From: JAHECQ01 sp963775125 | GTDB lineage: Bacteria > Actinomycetota > Acidimicrobiia > Acidimicrobiales > SZUA-35 | NCBI GenBank assembly: GCA_963775125.1 | Contig: CAVZHQ010000007.1 | Span: 744,001-808,000 of the forward strand | DNA length: 64,000 nucleotides | Direction: 5' to 3' | Shown here: piece by piece, positions 36,292 through 44,587 of the stretch | How positions within the stretch are numbered: the stretch's first letter is position 1 | How the letters are laid out: every line of letters begins with the position of its first letter | Notes under the pieces: model-generated | What the model saw: the letters and a program-made list of their open reading frames with translations, nothing else | Databases searched by the model: none | What the model was told of the DNA's origin: nothing | Position numbers and translations under genes: made by a program

Positions 36292-37527
36292 GTGGTCGAT
36301 GAAGCCGAAGTCAAAGACGAAGTACAAACCTGGCTCGACGAGAACTGGGATCCGGACATGCCGCTCCTGGAATGGCGTGGGCTTCTCGCCGACACCGGAT
36401 GGGGCACACCCTCGTGGCCCAAGGCGTGGCACGGACGAGGTCTGAAACCCTCGATGGACCCCGTCGTTGCCGCCGAGTTCTACCGGGTCGGTGCCGTCGG
36501 TGTGGCTGCGGGCGTGAGCATGTACCTCGTGGCCCCGACGATTCTCGCGCACGGTACCGACGACGTGAAGCGTCGGTTCCTGCGACCGATCCTGACCGGT
36601 GAGCACAAGTGGTGTCAGCTCTTCAGCGAGCCCGGCAGCGGATCGGATCTTGCGGGGCTCACCACGCGGGCCGATCGCGACGGCGACGAATGGATCGTCA
36701 ACGGCCAGAAGGTTTGGAACTCCGGCGCGCACAAGGCTGCCTACGGCATCCTCATGGCCCGAACCAACTGGGACGTGTCCAAACACAAGGGCATCTCGTA
36801 CTTCGCCTTCCCGATGCAGCAGGAAGGTGTCGAGGTCCGGCCGCTGCACCAGATGAACGGTCACGCCTCGTTCAACGAGGTGTTTCTCTCCGACGCACGG
36901 GTTCCCCACCAGAACCTCATCGGTGACGAAGGCGACGGCTGGCGGGTGGCAACCACGACCCTGATGCACGAGCGCTCGGCCGTGGCCACCAAGCGCCCGC
37001 GTTTCGCGGAGAACGGCGGGGCGATGGTCGATCAGGCACGAGCCGAGAGCCGGGAGTACTTCGACACCTACAAGTGGTACCCGCAGCGAGCCGGGCGAGC
37101 GAACCTCATTCAGCCCGAAGCCAAACGAGTCGGGGTCAACTCCGACCCCGTCATTCGCCAGCAGATCGCCGGAGTCGAGTCGATTCGTCGCATCGCCGAT
37201 TGGACGCTGCGGCGGGCACGAGACGCTCGCGCTGCCGGGAAGGAGCCCGGTCCCGAGGGATCGTTGGCGAAACTGAACATGAGTCTGATCGCCCACGCCT
37301 GCCACGCGACCCACACGTCGATTCAGGGTGCGGCGGGCATGCTGAACGGCCCCGAGACTGCGGCCGAGGGCATGGTGGCCGAGGTCTTGGTTTCGACACC
37401 GGCCATGTCCATTGCCGGCGGTACCGATGAGATCCAGCGGAACATCATCGGTGAACGGGTCCTGGGCCTGTCGAAGGAACCCGAGGCCGACAAGGACGCG
37501 GTGTTCCGAGAGGTCCGTAAGAACTGA
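36292..37527 (+). CDS. Acyl-CoA dehydrogenase
   Basis: A 411-residue acyl-CoA dehydrogenase of the FadE-like actinobacterial group. The start GTG (VVDEAEVKDEVQTWLDENWD) gives the typical N-terminus; a longer frame includes repeat-derived residues and is rejected. FAD-binding segments are CQLFSEPGSGSDLAGLTTRA and IVNGQKVWNSGAHKAAYGIL. The C-terminal domain has HACHATHTSIQGAAGMLNGP and SIAGGTDEIQRNIIGERVLG. It oxidises an acyl-CoA at the alpha-beta position. It is convergent with the ankyrin gene, with seven bases between the stops. Confidence 0.93.
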   Translation: MVDEAEVKDEVQTWLDENWDPDMPLLEWRGLLADTGWGTPSWPKAWHGRGLKPSMDPVVAAEFYRVGAVGVAAGVSMYLVAPTILAHGTDDVKRRFLRPILTGEHKWCQLFSEPGSGSDLAGLTTRADRDGDEWIVNGQKVWNSGAHKAAYGILMARTNWDVSKHKGISYFAFPMQQEGVEVRPLHQMNGHASFNEVFLSDARVPHQNLIGDEGDGWRVATTTLMHERSAVATKRPRFAENGGAMVDQARAESREYFDTYKWYPQRAGRANLIQPEAKRVGVNSDPVIRQQIAGVESIRRIADWTLRRARDARAAGKEPGPEGSLAKLNMSLIAHACHATHTSIQGAAGMLNGPETAAEGMVAEVLVSTPAMSIAGGTDEIQRNIIGERVLGLSKEPEADKDAVFREVRKN

Positions 37528-37534
37528 ACGGCCA

Positions 37535-38221
37535 TTACTGCCGGAGCCAGGCGATCAGATCGGGATTCCCCGAGGCCAAACCGGCCTGGCGGGAGGTCAG
37601 GTCGTCATGGCCCAGCCAGTCGAGGTCGGCGCCCGCGTCGGTCAGCAGGCCGGCCGCGGCGAGCTGTCCGGCCCGGCAGGCGTGCCATCCGGCGTTGGCG
37701 AGCGCTTCGCGGTTCGGTTGGTCATCGTCGATCATCCGCCGGAGCTCGGCTGCTTCGCCCAGCGCGGCGGCCTGCCACAGGGTCATCACCGCGCCACGCT
37801 CGACCAGACGCCGCGCCGCATGCCACTGGGCGAAGACCACCGCGTCGGACAGCGGGGTGCCGCCGGTGAAGACCGCGCCGTCGGCTTCCAGATCGGCACC
37901 GGCGTCGAGGAGGGCGTCGATCGCAGCGACGTCATCGGAGCTTGCGGCCCAGTGGAGCGGCGTCTCGGAGTGCGGGCCCGCGAACCGTCCGCTGACGGGA
38001 GCTCCGGCCGTCGCCAGAAGGGTGATGGTCTCGCTGACCCTGGGCCAATGCCCCGGCCAGTCCGTGGCCAGGTGGAGCGCCGTGCACGACTGCTTGGAGT
38101 CACCGAATCGCTCGGCGACAACCGCGTGGTGCGTGACGACGAACCCGGACAAGGCCTCGACCTCACCCGCCCGCACCAGAGCCGTCAGCTCCAGGACTCG
38201 GGAGTCGTCGACGGGCAACAT
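37535..38221 (-). CDS. Ankyrin-repeat protein
   Basis: A 228-residue protein made largely of ankyrin repeats. Clear units are TALHLATDWPGHWPRVSETI, TPLHWAASSDDVAAIDALLD with AGADLEADG, TPLSDAVVFAQWHAARRLVE with RGA, and a degenerate final unit GWHACRAGQLAAAGLLTDAG. The repeats bind other proteins; no enzymatic or membrane part is present, so it is probably a cytoplasmic adaptor or inhibitor. Similar stand-alone ankyrin proteins occur in actinobacteria without assigned roles. It follows the hydrolase gene on the same strand, with a small hairpin between. Confidence 0.9.
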   Translation of the reverse strand: MLPVDDSRVLELTALVRAGEVEALSGFVVTHHAVVAERFGDSKQSCTALHLATDWPGHWPRVSETITLLATAGAPVSGRFAGPHSETPLHWAASSDDVAAIDALLDAGADLEADGAVFTGGTPLSDAVVFAQWHAARRLVERGAVMTLWQAAALGEAAELRRMIDDDQPNREALANAGWHACRAGQLAAAGLLTDAGADLDWLGHDDLTSRQAGLASGNPDLIAWLRQ

Positions 38222-38233
38222 GACCGGACCCTA

Positions 38234-38253
38234 ACCGGTCGAACGAGACCGGT
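38234..38253. terminator. Short hairpin between hydrolase and ankyrin genes
   Basis: ACCGGTC and GACCGGT form a 7-bp stem with the loop GAACGA. It lies in the 36-base gap after the hydrolase stop on the minus strand. It could end that transcript or be a chance palindrome, since ACCGGT is itself self-complementary. Confidence 0.4.
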
Positions 38254-38257
38254 CTGT

Positions 38258-39163
38258 TCAGACGACCGGGACCGCACGAGTGAGGAAGTCGATGACGGCT
38301 GCGCCGAAGTTGTCGTTGCGATCGCCGGCCACCATGTGGGCCGCGTCGGTGATGTTGACGTACTCGGCGTGCGGAACCAGGTCGAGGAAGGACCGGGCAC
38401 CCTTCTCGTCAAGGACATCGGACAGGCCGCCGCGCACCAGGAGCGTGGGAATGGAGAGGCTCCGAGCGCAGTCTTCGAGACGATGGGTTCGAGCTCGGAG
38501 CTGGTCGGTGTTCATGGGTGCACGGTTGCGCCAGCGGGGGTCCCAATGCCAGTAGTACCGACCGTCGGCACCGACCCGAACGTTCTTGGCCAGGCCTTCC
38601 AATGTGCGCGGTCGCTCGCGATGCGGCTGATAGTTGGCGATGGCCTCAGCCACCTCTTCCAGTGATTCGAACCCGTTCGGCTTCTGGCCCATGAACTCGC
38701 CGATCTTCTGCGTTCCGTCGCCGCGGATCCGCGGAGCGATGTCCACCAACACCAACGCGGCCGCATCGACCAGTCCCTCCCCGACGGCGGCCAGGCTGGC
38801 CATGCCGCCCATCGACGCCCCCACCAGTGCCGGACGGCCATGATCCAGCTGGTCGACCACGAGGCGCAGGTCTTCCATCATCGCGTCGCGCTCGTAGTTC
38901 CCGTCGGCAGCCCAGTCCGAATCGCCGTGCCCCCGAGCATCGAACGCAACGGCGTAGTAGCCGGCGGCCCCAAGGGTCTCACCGGCCCCTCGCCAGGCGT
39001 GGCGCGTCTGACCTCCACCGTGTTGGAGGACCACGAGGGGGCCGTTCGGGTCGCCCCAGGTGTCGCCGGCGATCCGAACACCGGCGCCTCGCCAGTAGGT
39101 CATCGGCTCGGGCGCGCCTTCCAAGCGGTGATGGACCGACTGGTTGGTCCTCTCGTTCGTCAT
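38258..39163 (-). CDS. Alpha/beta hydrolase
   Basis: A 301-residue alpha/beta hydrolase. The oxyanion segment is VVLQHGGGQTRHAWRG, followed by FDARGHGDSDWA. The nucleophile is the Ser in the elbow GASMGGMASLAAV. The acid lies in the LLVRGGLSDVLDEKGA region and the base in ITDAAHMVAGDRND. Relatives include peroxidase-like and ester hydrolases acting on small molecules. The start MTNERTNQSVHHRL is natural; the longer frame is rejected. The gene is divergent by 29 bases from a quinone-oxidoreductase-like gene. Confidence 0.88.
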   Translation of the reverse strand: MTNERTNQSVHHRLEGAPEPMTYWRGAGVRIAGDTWGDPNGPLVVLQHGGGQTRHAWRGAGETLGAAGYYAVAFDARGHGDSDWAADGNYERDAMMEDLRLVVDQLDHGRPALVGASMGGMASLAAVGEGLVDAAALVLVDIAPRIRGDGTQKIGEFMGQKPNGFESLEEVAEAIANYQPHRERPRTLEGLAKNVRVGADGRYYWHWDPRWRNRAPMNTDQLRARTHRLEDCARSLSIPTLLVRGGLSDVLDEKGARSFLDLVPHAEYVNITDAAHMVAGDRNDNFGAAVIDFLTRAVPVV

Positions 39164-39192
39164 GAGCGGCGAACCTAGCGTACGGTTCGGCC

Positions 39193-40179
39193 ATGAAGGC
39201 ATGGCTGTTGCATGAACCGGGCGATCCCTGGGACAACCTGCGGCTCGACGACATCGAGCCGCCGTCGCCGGGCCCGCACTCTGTCCGGGTTCGGGTCGAC
39301 GCATGCGACCTCAACTTCGCCGACATCCTGCAATGTCAGGGTTCGTACCAAGTCCGCCTTCCGACGCCGTTCGTTCCGGGCATGAACGTCGCCGGCACGA
39401 TTCTCGAAGTGGGGGAGCACGTCGACCTCGAGGTGGGTCAGCGCATCATCGGATCGAGCATCGGCGGCCATGGCGGCTACGCAGAGCAGACGATCATGAA
39501 GCCCTCGGTGTCCAATGTGATACCCGATCGTGTCAGCGCCATCACGGCGGTCGGCATGCACGTGACCTACGGGACGTCGTGGTTCGCGCTGCACCGGCGA
39601 GGCAACCTCCAGCCGGGCGAGACGGTACTCGTGCTTGCGGCTGCGGGCGGTGTCGGAAGTTCGGCGGTGCAGCTGGCAAAGGCCCACGGTTGCTGGGTCA
39701 TCGCCGCCGCCGGCGGCCCGGAGAAGGTCGAGACCTGCCGTCGACTCGGCGCCGATGTCGTGGTCGACTACACCAACGACGACCTCTACGAGCGGGTCAT
39801 GGAGGCGACCTCGGGGCGGGGCTGTGACGTCGTCTACGACCCGGTTGGCGGTGATTACTTCGACATCGCTCGTCGGCTCGTTGCGTGGGAGGGTCGACTG
39901 TTGGTCGTCGGGTTCGCGAGCGGCCGGATCCCCATGGCCCCGGCGAATCACGTACTGGTGAAGAACTATTCGGTGGTCGGCGTGCACATGGGGGCGTATC
40001 GGCAGTTCGACGACAAGCCGTTCGAGCAGTGCTACCGAGAGCTGTACGACCTGCTGCTGGCCGGGCAGATCGATCCACTGGTCAGCGAGGTCATCGGGTT
40101 TGACGATGTGCCCCGCGCCCTCAAGGATCTGTTCGATCGCAAGACCACCGGCCGGGTGGTCTTCGATCCCCAGCTCTGA
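39193..40179 (+). CDS. Qor-type NADPH-dependent oxidoreductase
   Basis: A 328-residue medium-chain reductase. It has DACDLNFADILQCQGSYQ, TPFVPGMNVAGTILEVGE, the nucleotide motif LAAAGGVGSSAVQLAKAHG near residue 150, and DVVYDPVGGDYFD. It lacks the zinc ligands of alcohol dehydrogenases, so it is likely to reduce an enone, enoyl-thioester or quinone. It shares the fold but not close sequence with the Qor-type gene near 2 kb. It opens a six-gene rightward run that includes two SDRs and two methyltransferases. Confidence 0.88.
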   Translation: MKAWLLHEPGDPWDNLRLDDIEPPSPGPHSVRVRVDACDLNFADILQCQGSYQVRLPTPFVPGMNVAGTILEVGEHVDLEVGQRIIGSSIGGHGGYAEQTIMKPSVSNVIPDRVSAITAVGMHVTYGTSWFALHRRGNLQPGETVLVLAAAGGVGSSAVQLAKAHGCWVIAAAGGPEKVETCRRLGADVVVDYTNDDLYERVMEATSGRGCDVVYDPVGGDYFDIARRLVAWEGRLLVVGFASGRIPMAPANHVLVKNYSVVGVHMGAYRQFDDKPFEQCYRELYDLLLAGQIDPLVSEVIGFDDVPRALKDLFDRKTTGRVVFDPQL

Positions 40180-40207
40180 CCGAACCACGAAGCCGAGAAG
40201 GTGACGA

Positions 40208-40639
40208 ATGTCGACCCCTGCACCGAGTGCCATGACCACCGACCAGACCCGTGCGCTGATCGAGCGCTACTACGCCGCGATGGGCAAAGGCGACCGGGCG
40301 ACCCTCGCCGAGGTTGTTGCGCCCGCATGTGAGTGGATCCCCCCGTCCACCGCTCCCTTCGAGCCGGTGCGCGGGGCCGAAGGCATCATCGACGCCCTGG
40401 CGGGCAAGGTGATCAGGACCATGTTCGACCTGAAGAAGCCGTTCTCGCTCGAGGTCCACGAGACGATCGTCGACGGCGGCACCGCAGTGGTGCGCCAACG
40501 GATTCAGGGCACCGCCGCCACCGGCAACCCCTACGACAACGAGTATTGCTGGGTCTATCACTGCGCCGACGGTCAGATCGTGAAGATGATCGAATACGCC
40601 GACACCCTCCTCGCCTCACGGGCAATGGGTTGGGAGTGA
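40208..40639 (+). CDS. SnoaL-like (NTF2-fold) protein
   Basis: A 143-residue NTF2-fold protein. The opening helix is TDQTRALIERYYAAMGKGDR, followed by APACEWIPPST and the strands FSLEVHETIVDGGTAVVRQR and NEYCWVYHCADGQIVKMIEY. Such proteins act as small isomerases, cyclases or hydrolases on polyketide- or terpenoid-like molecules, or are non-enzymatic. The catalytic Asp/His pair cannot be assigned with confidence. Its stop codon lies inside a 15-bp tandem repeat that leads into the next gene. Confidence 0.82.
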   Translation: MSTPAPSAMTTDQTRALIERYYAAMGKGDRATLAEVVAPACEWIPPSTAPFEPVRGAEGIIDALAGKVIRTMFDLKKPFSLEVHETIVDGGTAVVRQRIQGTAATGNPYDNEYCWVYHCADGQIVKMIEYADTLLASRAMGWE

Positions 40640-40686
40640 CAGGGTTGGAAGTGACGGGCTGGGAGTGACAGGGCTGGGAGCGACCG
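40631..40686 (+). repeat. 15-bp tandem repeats bridging two genes, with a mini-ORF
   Basis: Three full copies and one partial copy of a 15-bp unit near TGGGAGTGACAGGGT. Copy one contains the SnoaL stop codon. GTG at 40636 overlaps that stop (GTGA) and opens a ten-codon frame, V/M-TGLEVTGWE. Its TGA overlaps the GTG start of the SDR gene (GTGA again). The repeat thus makes a mini-ORF that links the two genes through two start/stop overlaps. Confidence 0.85.
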
Positions 40687-41540
40687 TCGATCCTTACCAC
40701 TCGCACACCTTCGCCGAGCTCTGCCGGCTCGACACGGTGTATCGCGACGGGTTGTTCGACGACCAGGTCGTACTGATCACCGGAGGCGCGGGCGGTATCG
40801 GGACGGCGATGTCGGTGCTCTTCGGTCGGCTCGGTGCCACCGTCGTCGCCACCGGTCGTGATCCCGAGAAACTCGATCGGCTGCAGTCGGATCTGGCATC
40901 GATCGACGTGCCGGTGCACACGTTCGTGATGACCGTACGCGATCCGGAGCAGGTCGCCGAGACCGTCGATGCGATCTGGGATCGATGTGGTCGGCTCGAC
41001 CACGTGATCAACAACGCCGGCGGTCAGTTCTCGGCTCCGGCGGTCGACATCACCCCCAAGGGCTGGAACGCCGTCGTCGAGACCAATCTCTACGGCACCT
41101 GGTACACGATGCAGGCTGCGGCCCGTCGATGGATCGATGCCGAGCGGCCGGGCAACGTCATCAACATCTCGACCATCCAAGGCAGGGCCTCGGTGGGCAT
41201 CGTGCACACGGCGGCGGCACGCGCCGGCGGGGTGGCCATCACCCGCAGTCTTGCGGTGGAGTGGGCGCCGTACGGGATCCGGGTCAACTCCGTCGCCGTT
41301 GGTGTCATTGCCAGCGAAGGCTTGCAGAACTATCCGCCGGAGGCCAAGGGAAGCTTCGGGCACAACCCGATGCGGCATCTGGGAGACGTTTGGGACGTTG
41401 CCCAAGGCGCCGTGTACCTGGCCGGTCCGACCGGCAACTTCGTGACCGGCACGCACCTGGAGATCACCGGCGGCGAACACATCTGGGGCGAATACTGGCC
41501 CTTGGGCAAGCCCGCATACTTCCGCACCGAATCCGACTGA
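40665..41540 (+). CDS. SDR related to peroxisomal trans-2-enoyl-CoA / dienoyl-CoA reductases
   Basis: A 291-residue short-chain dehydrogenase. The cofactor motif is VVLITGGAGGIGTAMSVLFG, and DHVINNAGGQFSAPAVDI is the usual NNAG strand. Where classical SDRs have Y-x-x-x-K, this protein reads VHTAAARAGGVAITRSLAVE, followed by WAPYGIRVNSVAVGVI. The HxxAARAG pattern resembles the 2,4-dienoyl-CoA and trans-2-enoyl-CoA reductase groups, but neither the Tyr nor the Lys is at the expected place. Activity may use other residues or be lost. The GTG start lies in the 15-bp repeat. The gene is followed by four CCGA units and a methyltransferase gene. Confidence 0.85.
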   Translation: MTGLGATVDPYHSHTFAELCRLDTVYRDGLFDDQVVLITGGAGGIGTAMSVLFGRLGATVVATGRDPEKLDRLQSDLASIDVPVHTFVMTVRDPEQVAETVDAIWDRCGRLDHVINNAGGQFSAPAVDITPKGWNAVVETNLYGTWYTMQAAARRWIDAERPGNVINISTIQGRASVGIVHTAAARAGGVAITRSLAVEWAPYGIRVNSVAVGVIASEGLQNYPPEAKGSFGHNPMRHLGDVWDVAQGAVYLAGPTGNFVTGTHLEITGGEHIWGEYWPLGKPAYFRTESD

Positions 41541-41572
41541 CCGACCGACCGACCGAGAAGAGTGAGCAGAAG

Positions 41573-42682
41573 ATGGACCGCGAGAAGAGCGCAACGTTCC
41601 TGAAGAACTTGACCGGCATCATGAACGGGGGAGCGCTCTCGCTGATGTGTTCGATCGGCCACAAGACCGGCCTGTTCGACACGATGGCCGGCATGGAGCC
41701 GGCGACCTCCCAGGCGATTGCCGATGCGGCCGGGCTCCAGGAGCGCTACGTCCGCGAGTGGCTGTCGGCCATGACCGCCGGCGGAGTCGTCGAACACGAT
41801 GTCGACGCCGGCACGTTCGTGCTGCCTCCCGAGCACTCGGGTTTGTTGACTCGAGCCGCAGGAGCGCTCAACCTGACCACGTACTGCCAGTATGTGTCGT
41901 TGCTCGGCCAGGTGGAGGACGAGGTAGTGACGGCGTTCCGCGAGGGCGGCGGGGTTCCCTACGATCGCTACCCGCAGTTCCAGACGATCATGGCCGAGTC
42001 GAGCTTCCAGCGCTTGTCCAAGAGCCTTCTCAGCCAGGTGATCCCCCTGCTCGGTGATGCCCACGAGCGGATGACCGAGGGCATCGACGTCGCCGACGTT
42101 GGTTGCGGGAGCGGTCGTGCGTTGGTGCTGTTGGCCGAGGCCTACCCGAAGTCTCGGTTCGTCGGATTCGACATCGCCGAGGCGGCGCTGGAGCGCGGTC
42201 GGGCCGAGGCGCAGGCACTCGGTCTCACCAACATCAGCTTCGAGGTCCGAGACGCTGCGGCCCTCGACGAGCTCGACCGCTTCGACCTGGTGTTCACCTT
42301 CGACGCCGTCCACGACCAGGCCCATCCCGATCGTATGCTCGCCGGCATCCACCAGGCGATGCGTCCCGGAGCGCAGTATCTCTGTGTCGAGCCGAAGGCG
42401 TCGAGCCACCTGCACGAGAACCTCGACATGGCCATGGCGCCGATGGTCTACACCATCTCCACCATGCACTGCATGACGGTGTCGTTGGCCTACGGCGGTG
42501 AGGGGCTCGGGACCGCTTGGGGTGAGCAGCTCGCAGTCGAAAAGCTCACCAACGCCGGGTTCGCCGACATCACGGTCACCGGCACCAAGGAAGACCGCGG
42601 GAACCATTACCTCATCAGCCGCAAACCCGAGGCTGCGGACCAGGAAGCTGCGGACCAGGAGGAAGGGCGGCAGCGTGTCTGA
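41573..42682 (+). CDS. Class-I SAM-dependent methyltransferase with N-terminal winged helix
   Basis: A 369-residue methyltransferase. The first 100 residues form a winged-helix-like dimerisation domain: GHKTGLFDTMAGMEPATSQA and LQERYVREWLSAMTAGGVVE. The catalytic domain has the SAM motif DVADVGCGSGRALVLLAEAY, then FVGFDIAEAALERGRAEA and DLVFTFDAVHDQAHPDRML. The order matches the actinobacterial Rv2258c-like group, whose substrates are unknown. The start ATG follows a GAGCAGAAG stretch. The C-terminal tail is the repeated EAADQEAADQ, and its stop overlaps the next gene's GTG. Confidence 0.9.
   Translation: MDREKSATFLKNLTGIMNGGALSLMCSIGHKTGLFDTMAGMEPATSQAIADAAGLQERYVREWLSAMTAGGVVEHDVDAGTFVLPPEHSGLLTRAAGALNLTTYCQYVSLLGQVEDEVVTAFREGGGVPYDRYPQFQTIMAESSFQRLSKSLLSQVIPLLGDAHERMTEGIDVADVGCGSGRALVLLAEAYPKSRFVGFDIAEAALERGRAEAQALGLTNISFEVRDAAALDELDRFDLVFTFDAVHDQAHPDRMLAGIHQAMRPGAQYLCVEPKASSHLHENLDMAMAPMVYTISTMHCMTVSLAYGGEGLGTAWGEQLAVEKLTNAGFADITVTGTKEDRGNHYLISRKPEAADQEAADQEEGRQRV
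42629..42658 (+). repeat. Two 15-bp repeats encoding EAADQ at a protein C-terminus
   Basis: GAGGCTGCGGACCAG and GAAGCTGCGGACCAG are in tandem and in frame at the end of the methyltransferase gene, giving EAADQEAADQ. The ribosome site of the next gene follows directly. Confidence 0.85.
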
Positions 42683-43481
42683 TACCTACGATCGTCGTGA
42701 CAACAGCGGTCGCGTCGTGATCGTCACCGGCGCAGCGGGTGGCATCGGAGAGGCGACCGTTCGACTGTTGCACGCCCAGGGGGCCCACGTGGTTGCGGTG
42801 GATCTGAGCGACGATGGGCTCGAGTGGACGAAGGAGTTGCCGGGTGTCCTGCGGATACCGGGCAGTGTCGCCGACGAGGCGACCAACGCGGCCATGGTGT
42901 CGGCCGCAATCGAGGCCTTTGGGCGCCTCGATGCCGTGGCCCTCAACGCAGGAATTCTCGTGTCGGGCGACATCCTCAAGGGCACGATGGAGGACTTCGA
43001 CCGGGTGATGAACATCAACGTGCGGTCGGTCGCGCTCGGTTTGAAGGCCTCGATCCCGGCGATGGTCGACAACGAGGGGCCAGGTCGGGGTGCCGTCGTC
43101 GTGACCGGCTCCGTCTCGGGCCTCGGTGGCGATGCAGGGCTCTTCGCCTACGACACCTCGAAAGGCGCGGTCGTCAATCTGGCCAGGGCGGCCGCGATGG
43201 ATGTCGCCCATCTCGGCATTCGAGTCAATGCCGTCTGCCCCGGTCCCACCAGGACCAGCATGACGGCGCACACGCAGGGCCGCAGAATCGAACAGGCAAT
43301 GGCTGCCCGGCTCCCGCTGAATCGCTTCGGTGAACCTCGGGAGGTGGCCGAGGCCATCGCCTTCCTGGCTTCACCCGCGTCGTCGTTCATCACCGGTGTG
43401 GCGCTGCCCGTCGACGGCGGCGTGACCTCTGGTACCGGCCAATGGGCCACCCCCGGTGGCTTGGCCGCCGGGTTCATGTAA
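42675..43481 (+). CDS. Short-chain dehydrogenase/reductase
   Basis: A 268-residue classical SDR. The cofactor motif is VVIVTGAAGGIGEATVRLLH, with VVAVDLSDDG placing an Asp after the second strand, which favours NAD(H). The catalytic residues are in GSVSGLGGDAGLFAYDTSKG, with the Y-x-x-x-K intact. IRVNAVCPGPTRTSMTAHTQ and FITGVALPVDGGVTSGTGQW complete the family pattern. The substrate is probably a secondary alcohol or ketone. The GTG start overlaps the methyltransferase stop by eight bases and has GGAAGGGCGG upstream. Confidence 0.92.
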   Translation: MSDTYDRRDNSGRVVIVTGAAGGIGEATVRLLHAQGAHVVAVDLSDDGLEWTKELPGVLRIPGSVADEATNAAMVSAAIEAFGRLDAVALNAGILVSGDILKGTMEDFDRVMNINVRSVALGLKASIPAMVDNEGPGRGAVVVTGSVSGLGGDAGLFAYDTSKGAVVNLARAAAMDVAHLGIRVNAVCPGPTRTSMTAHTQGRRIEQAMAARLPLNRFGEPREVAEAIAFLASPASSFITGVALPVDGGVTSGTGQWATPGGLAAGFM

Positions 43482-43504
43482 CCCCGTACAAACGAGGAGA
43501 AGCC

Positions 43505-44521
43505 ATGCCCGAGACCGAGACGACGAAGGTCGACACCACCCGCCTGCAGAAGCTGGCCCGTTCGTTCGCCGAAACGGCCGTGTTCTATGCCGCCATCGAT
43601 CTGGAGCTCTTCACGCATGTCTCGGGTGGGGCACGAGACATCGAGTCGCTGGCGACGGCCATGGGTACCAGCGTGCTGAACGCCGAGCGCCTGGTCGTGT
43701 GCGCGCTGGCCATCGGCCTGTTGGAGAAGAACGATGCCGGCGTAATCGTGAACGCTCCGGACTGCGAGAAGTTCCTCGTGAAAGGCACCGACCGGTACGC
43801 CGGTCCGTGGATGATGTTCACCCGCAACGAGGTACCCGACTGGTTCTCGCTCACCGAGAAGTTGCGAGACCCCAACCCACCCAAAGAGTTGGGCATGTAC
43901 GACGACCTCACCGTCGAAGCGGCGAGGAAGTACCACAAGGCCACCTACAGCATCGGCATGGGGGCGGGACGCCGGTTCTGCCGTCAGGTCGATTTGTCGG
44001 GCCGCACCAAGATGATGGACCTGGGTGGCGGCTCCGGTGCGTACTCGATCAACGCCGTGCAGTCGTTTCCCGGCTTGACCGCCGTGGTCTTCGACCTGCC
44101 GCCGGTCACCGTCGTCACCCAGGAGTACCTCGAACGCAACGGGGTCGCTGACCGCGTTTCGACCCAGGGCGGAGACTTCATCAATGACCCGCTGCCATCG
44201 GGCTGTGATGTCGCGGTGATGGCCTCGAACCTGCCCATCTACAACGCCGCCAACATTCAGAAGGTCGTGCAGAAGTCGTTCGACGCGTTGCTGCCGGGCG
44301 GGGAGATGCATCTGGTCGGCGAAACCCTCAACGCCGACGGCGTCGGCCCCGTCGACGCCGCGTTGTGGGGCATGGCCGAGATCAATTACGGCAGTGGGGG
44401 CCGGGCCCATTCGGTGACCGAATGCATCGGCTACTTCGAAACGGCAGGCTTCGTCGACGTGCGAAACGTCGAGTTCATCCCTGGGACGCTCACCCGGACC
44501 ATCGGTCGCAAACCTGCCTGA
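43505..44521 (+). CDS. O-methyltransferase (Methyltransf_2 type)
   Basis: A 338-residue methyltransferase. The N-terminal dimerisation domain has VFYAAIDLELFTHVSGGARD and TSVLNAERLVVCALAIGLLE. The SAM motif is MMDLGGGSGAYSINAVQSFP, followed by TAVVFDLPPVTVVTQEYLER and GDFINDPLPSGCDVAVMASN. The string GGEMHLVGETLN is the usual strand before the active-site base. These enzymes typically methylate hydroxyl groups on aromatic or polyketide-like substrates. It is of a different subtype from the methyltransferase two genes upstream. The ATG has GAGGAG eight bases before it. Confidence 0.9.
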   Translation: MPETETTKVDTTRLQKLARSFAETAVFYAAIDLELFTHVSGGARDIESLATAMGTSVLNAERLVVCALAIGLLEKNDAGVIVNAPDCEKFLVKGTDRYAGPWMMFTRNEVPDWFSLTEKLRDPNPPKELGMYDDLTVEAARKYHKATYSIGMGAGRRFCRQVDLSGRTKMMDLGGGSGAYSINAVQSFPGLTAVVFDLPPVTVVTQEYLERNGVADRVSTQGGDFINDPLPSGCDVAVMASNLPIYNAANIQKVVQKSFDALLPGGEMHLVGETLNADGVGPVDAALWGMAEINYGSGGRAHSVTECIGYFETAGFVDVRNVEFIPGTLTRTIGRKPA

Positions 44522-44587
44522 CAACCCTCCGGCGACCATCAACCTTCGCCGGGCGCCGCCCTACTAGGGTCACGCTCCGGAGGTGGG

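Noticed and set aside
41540..41556. Four CCGA units before the methyltransferase gene as a phase-variable switch
   Set aside because: Four tetranucleotide units are too few to argue for phase variation, and they lie outside the reading frame and ribosome site.
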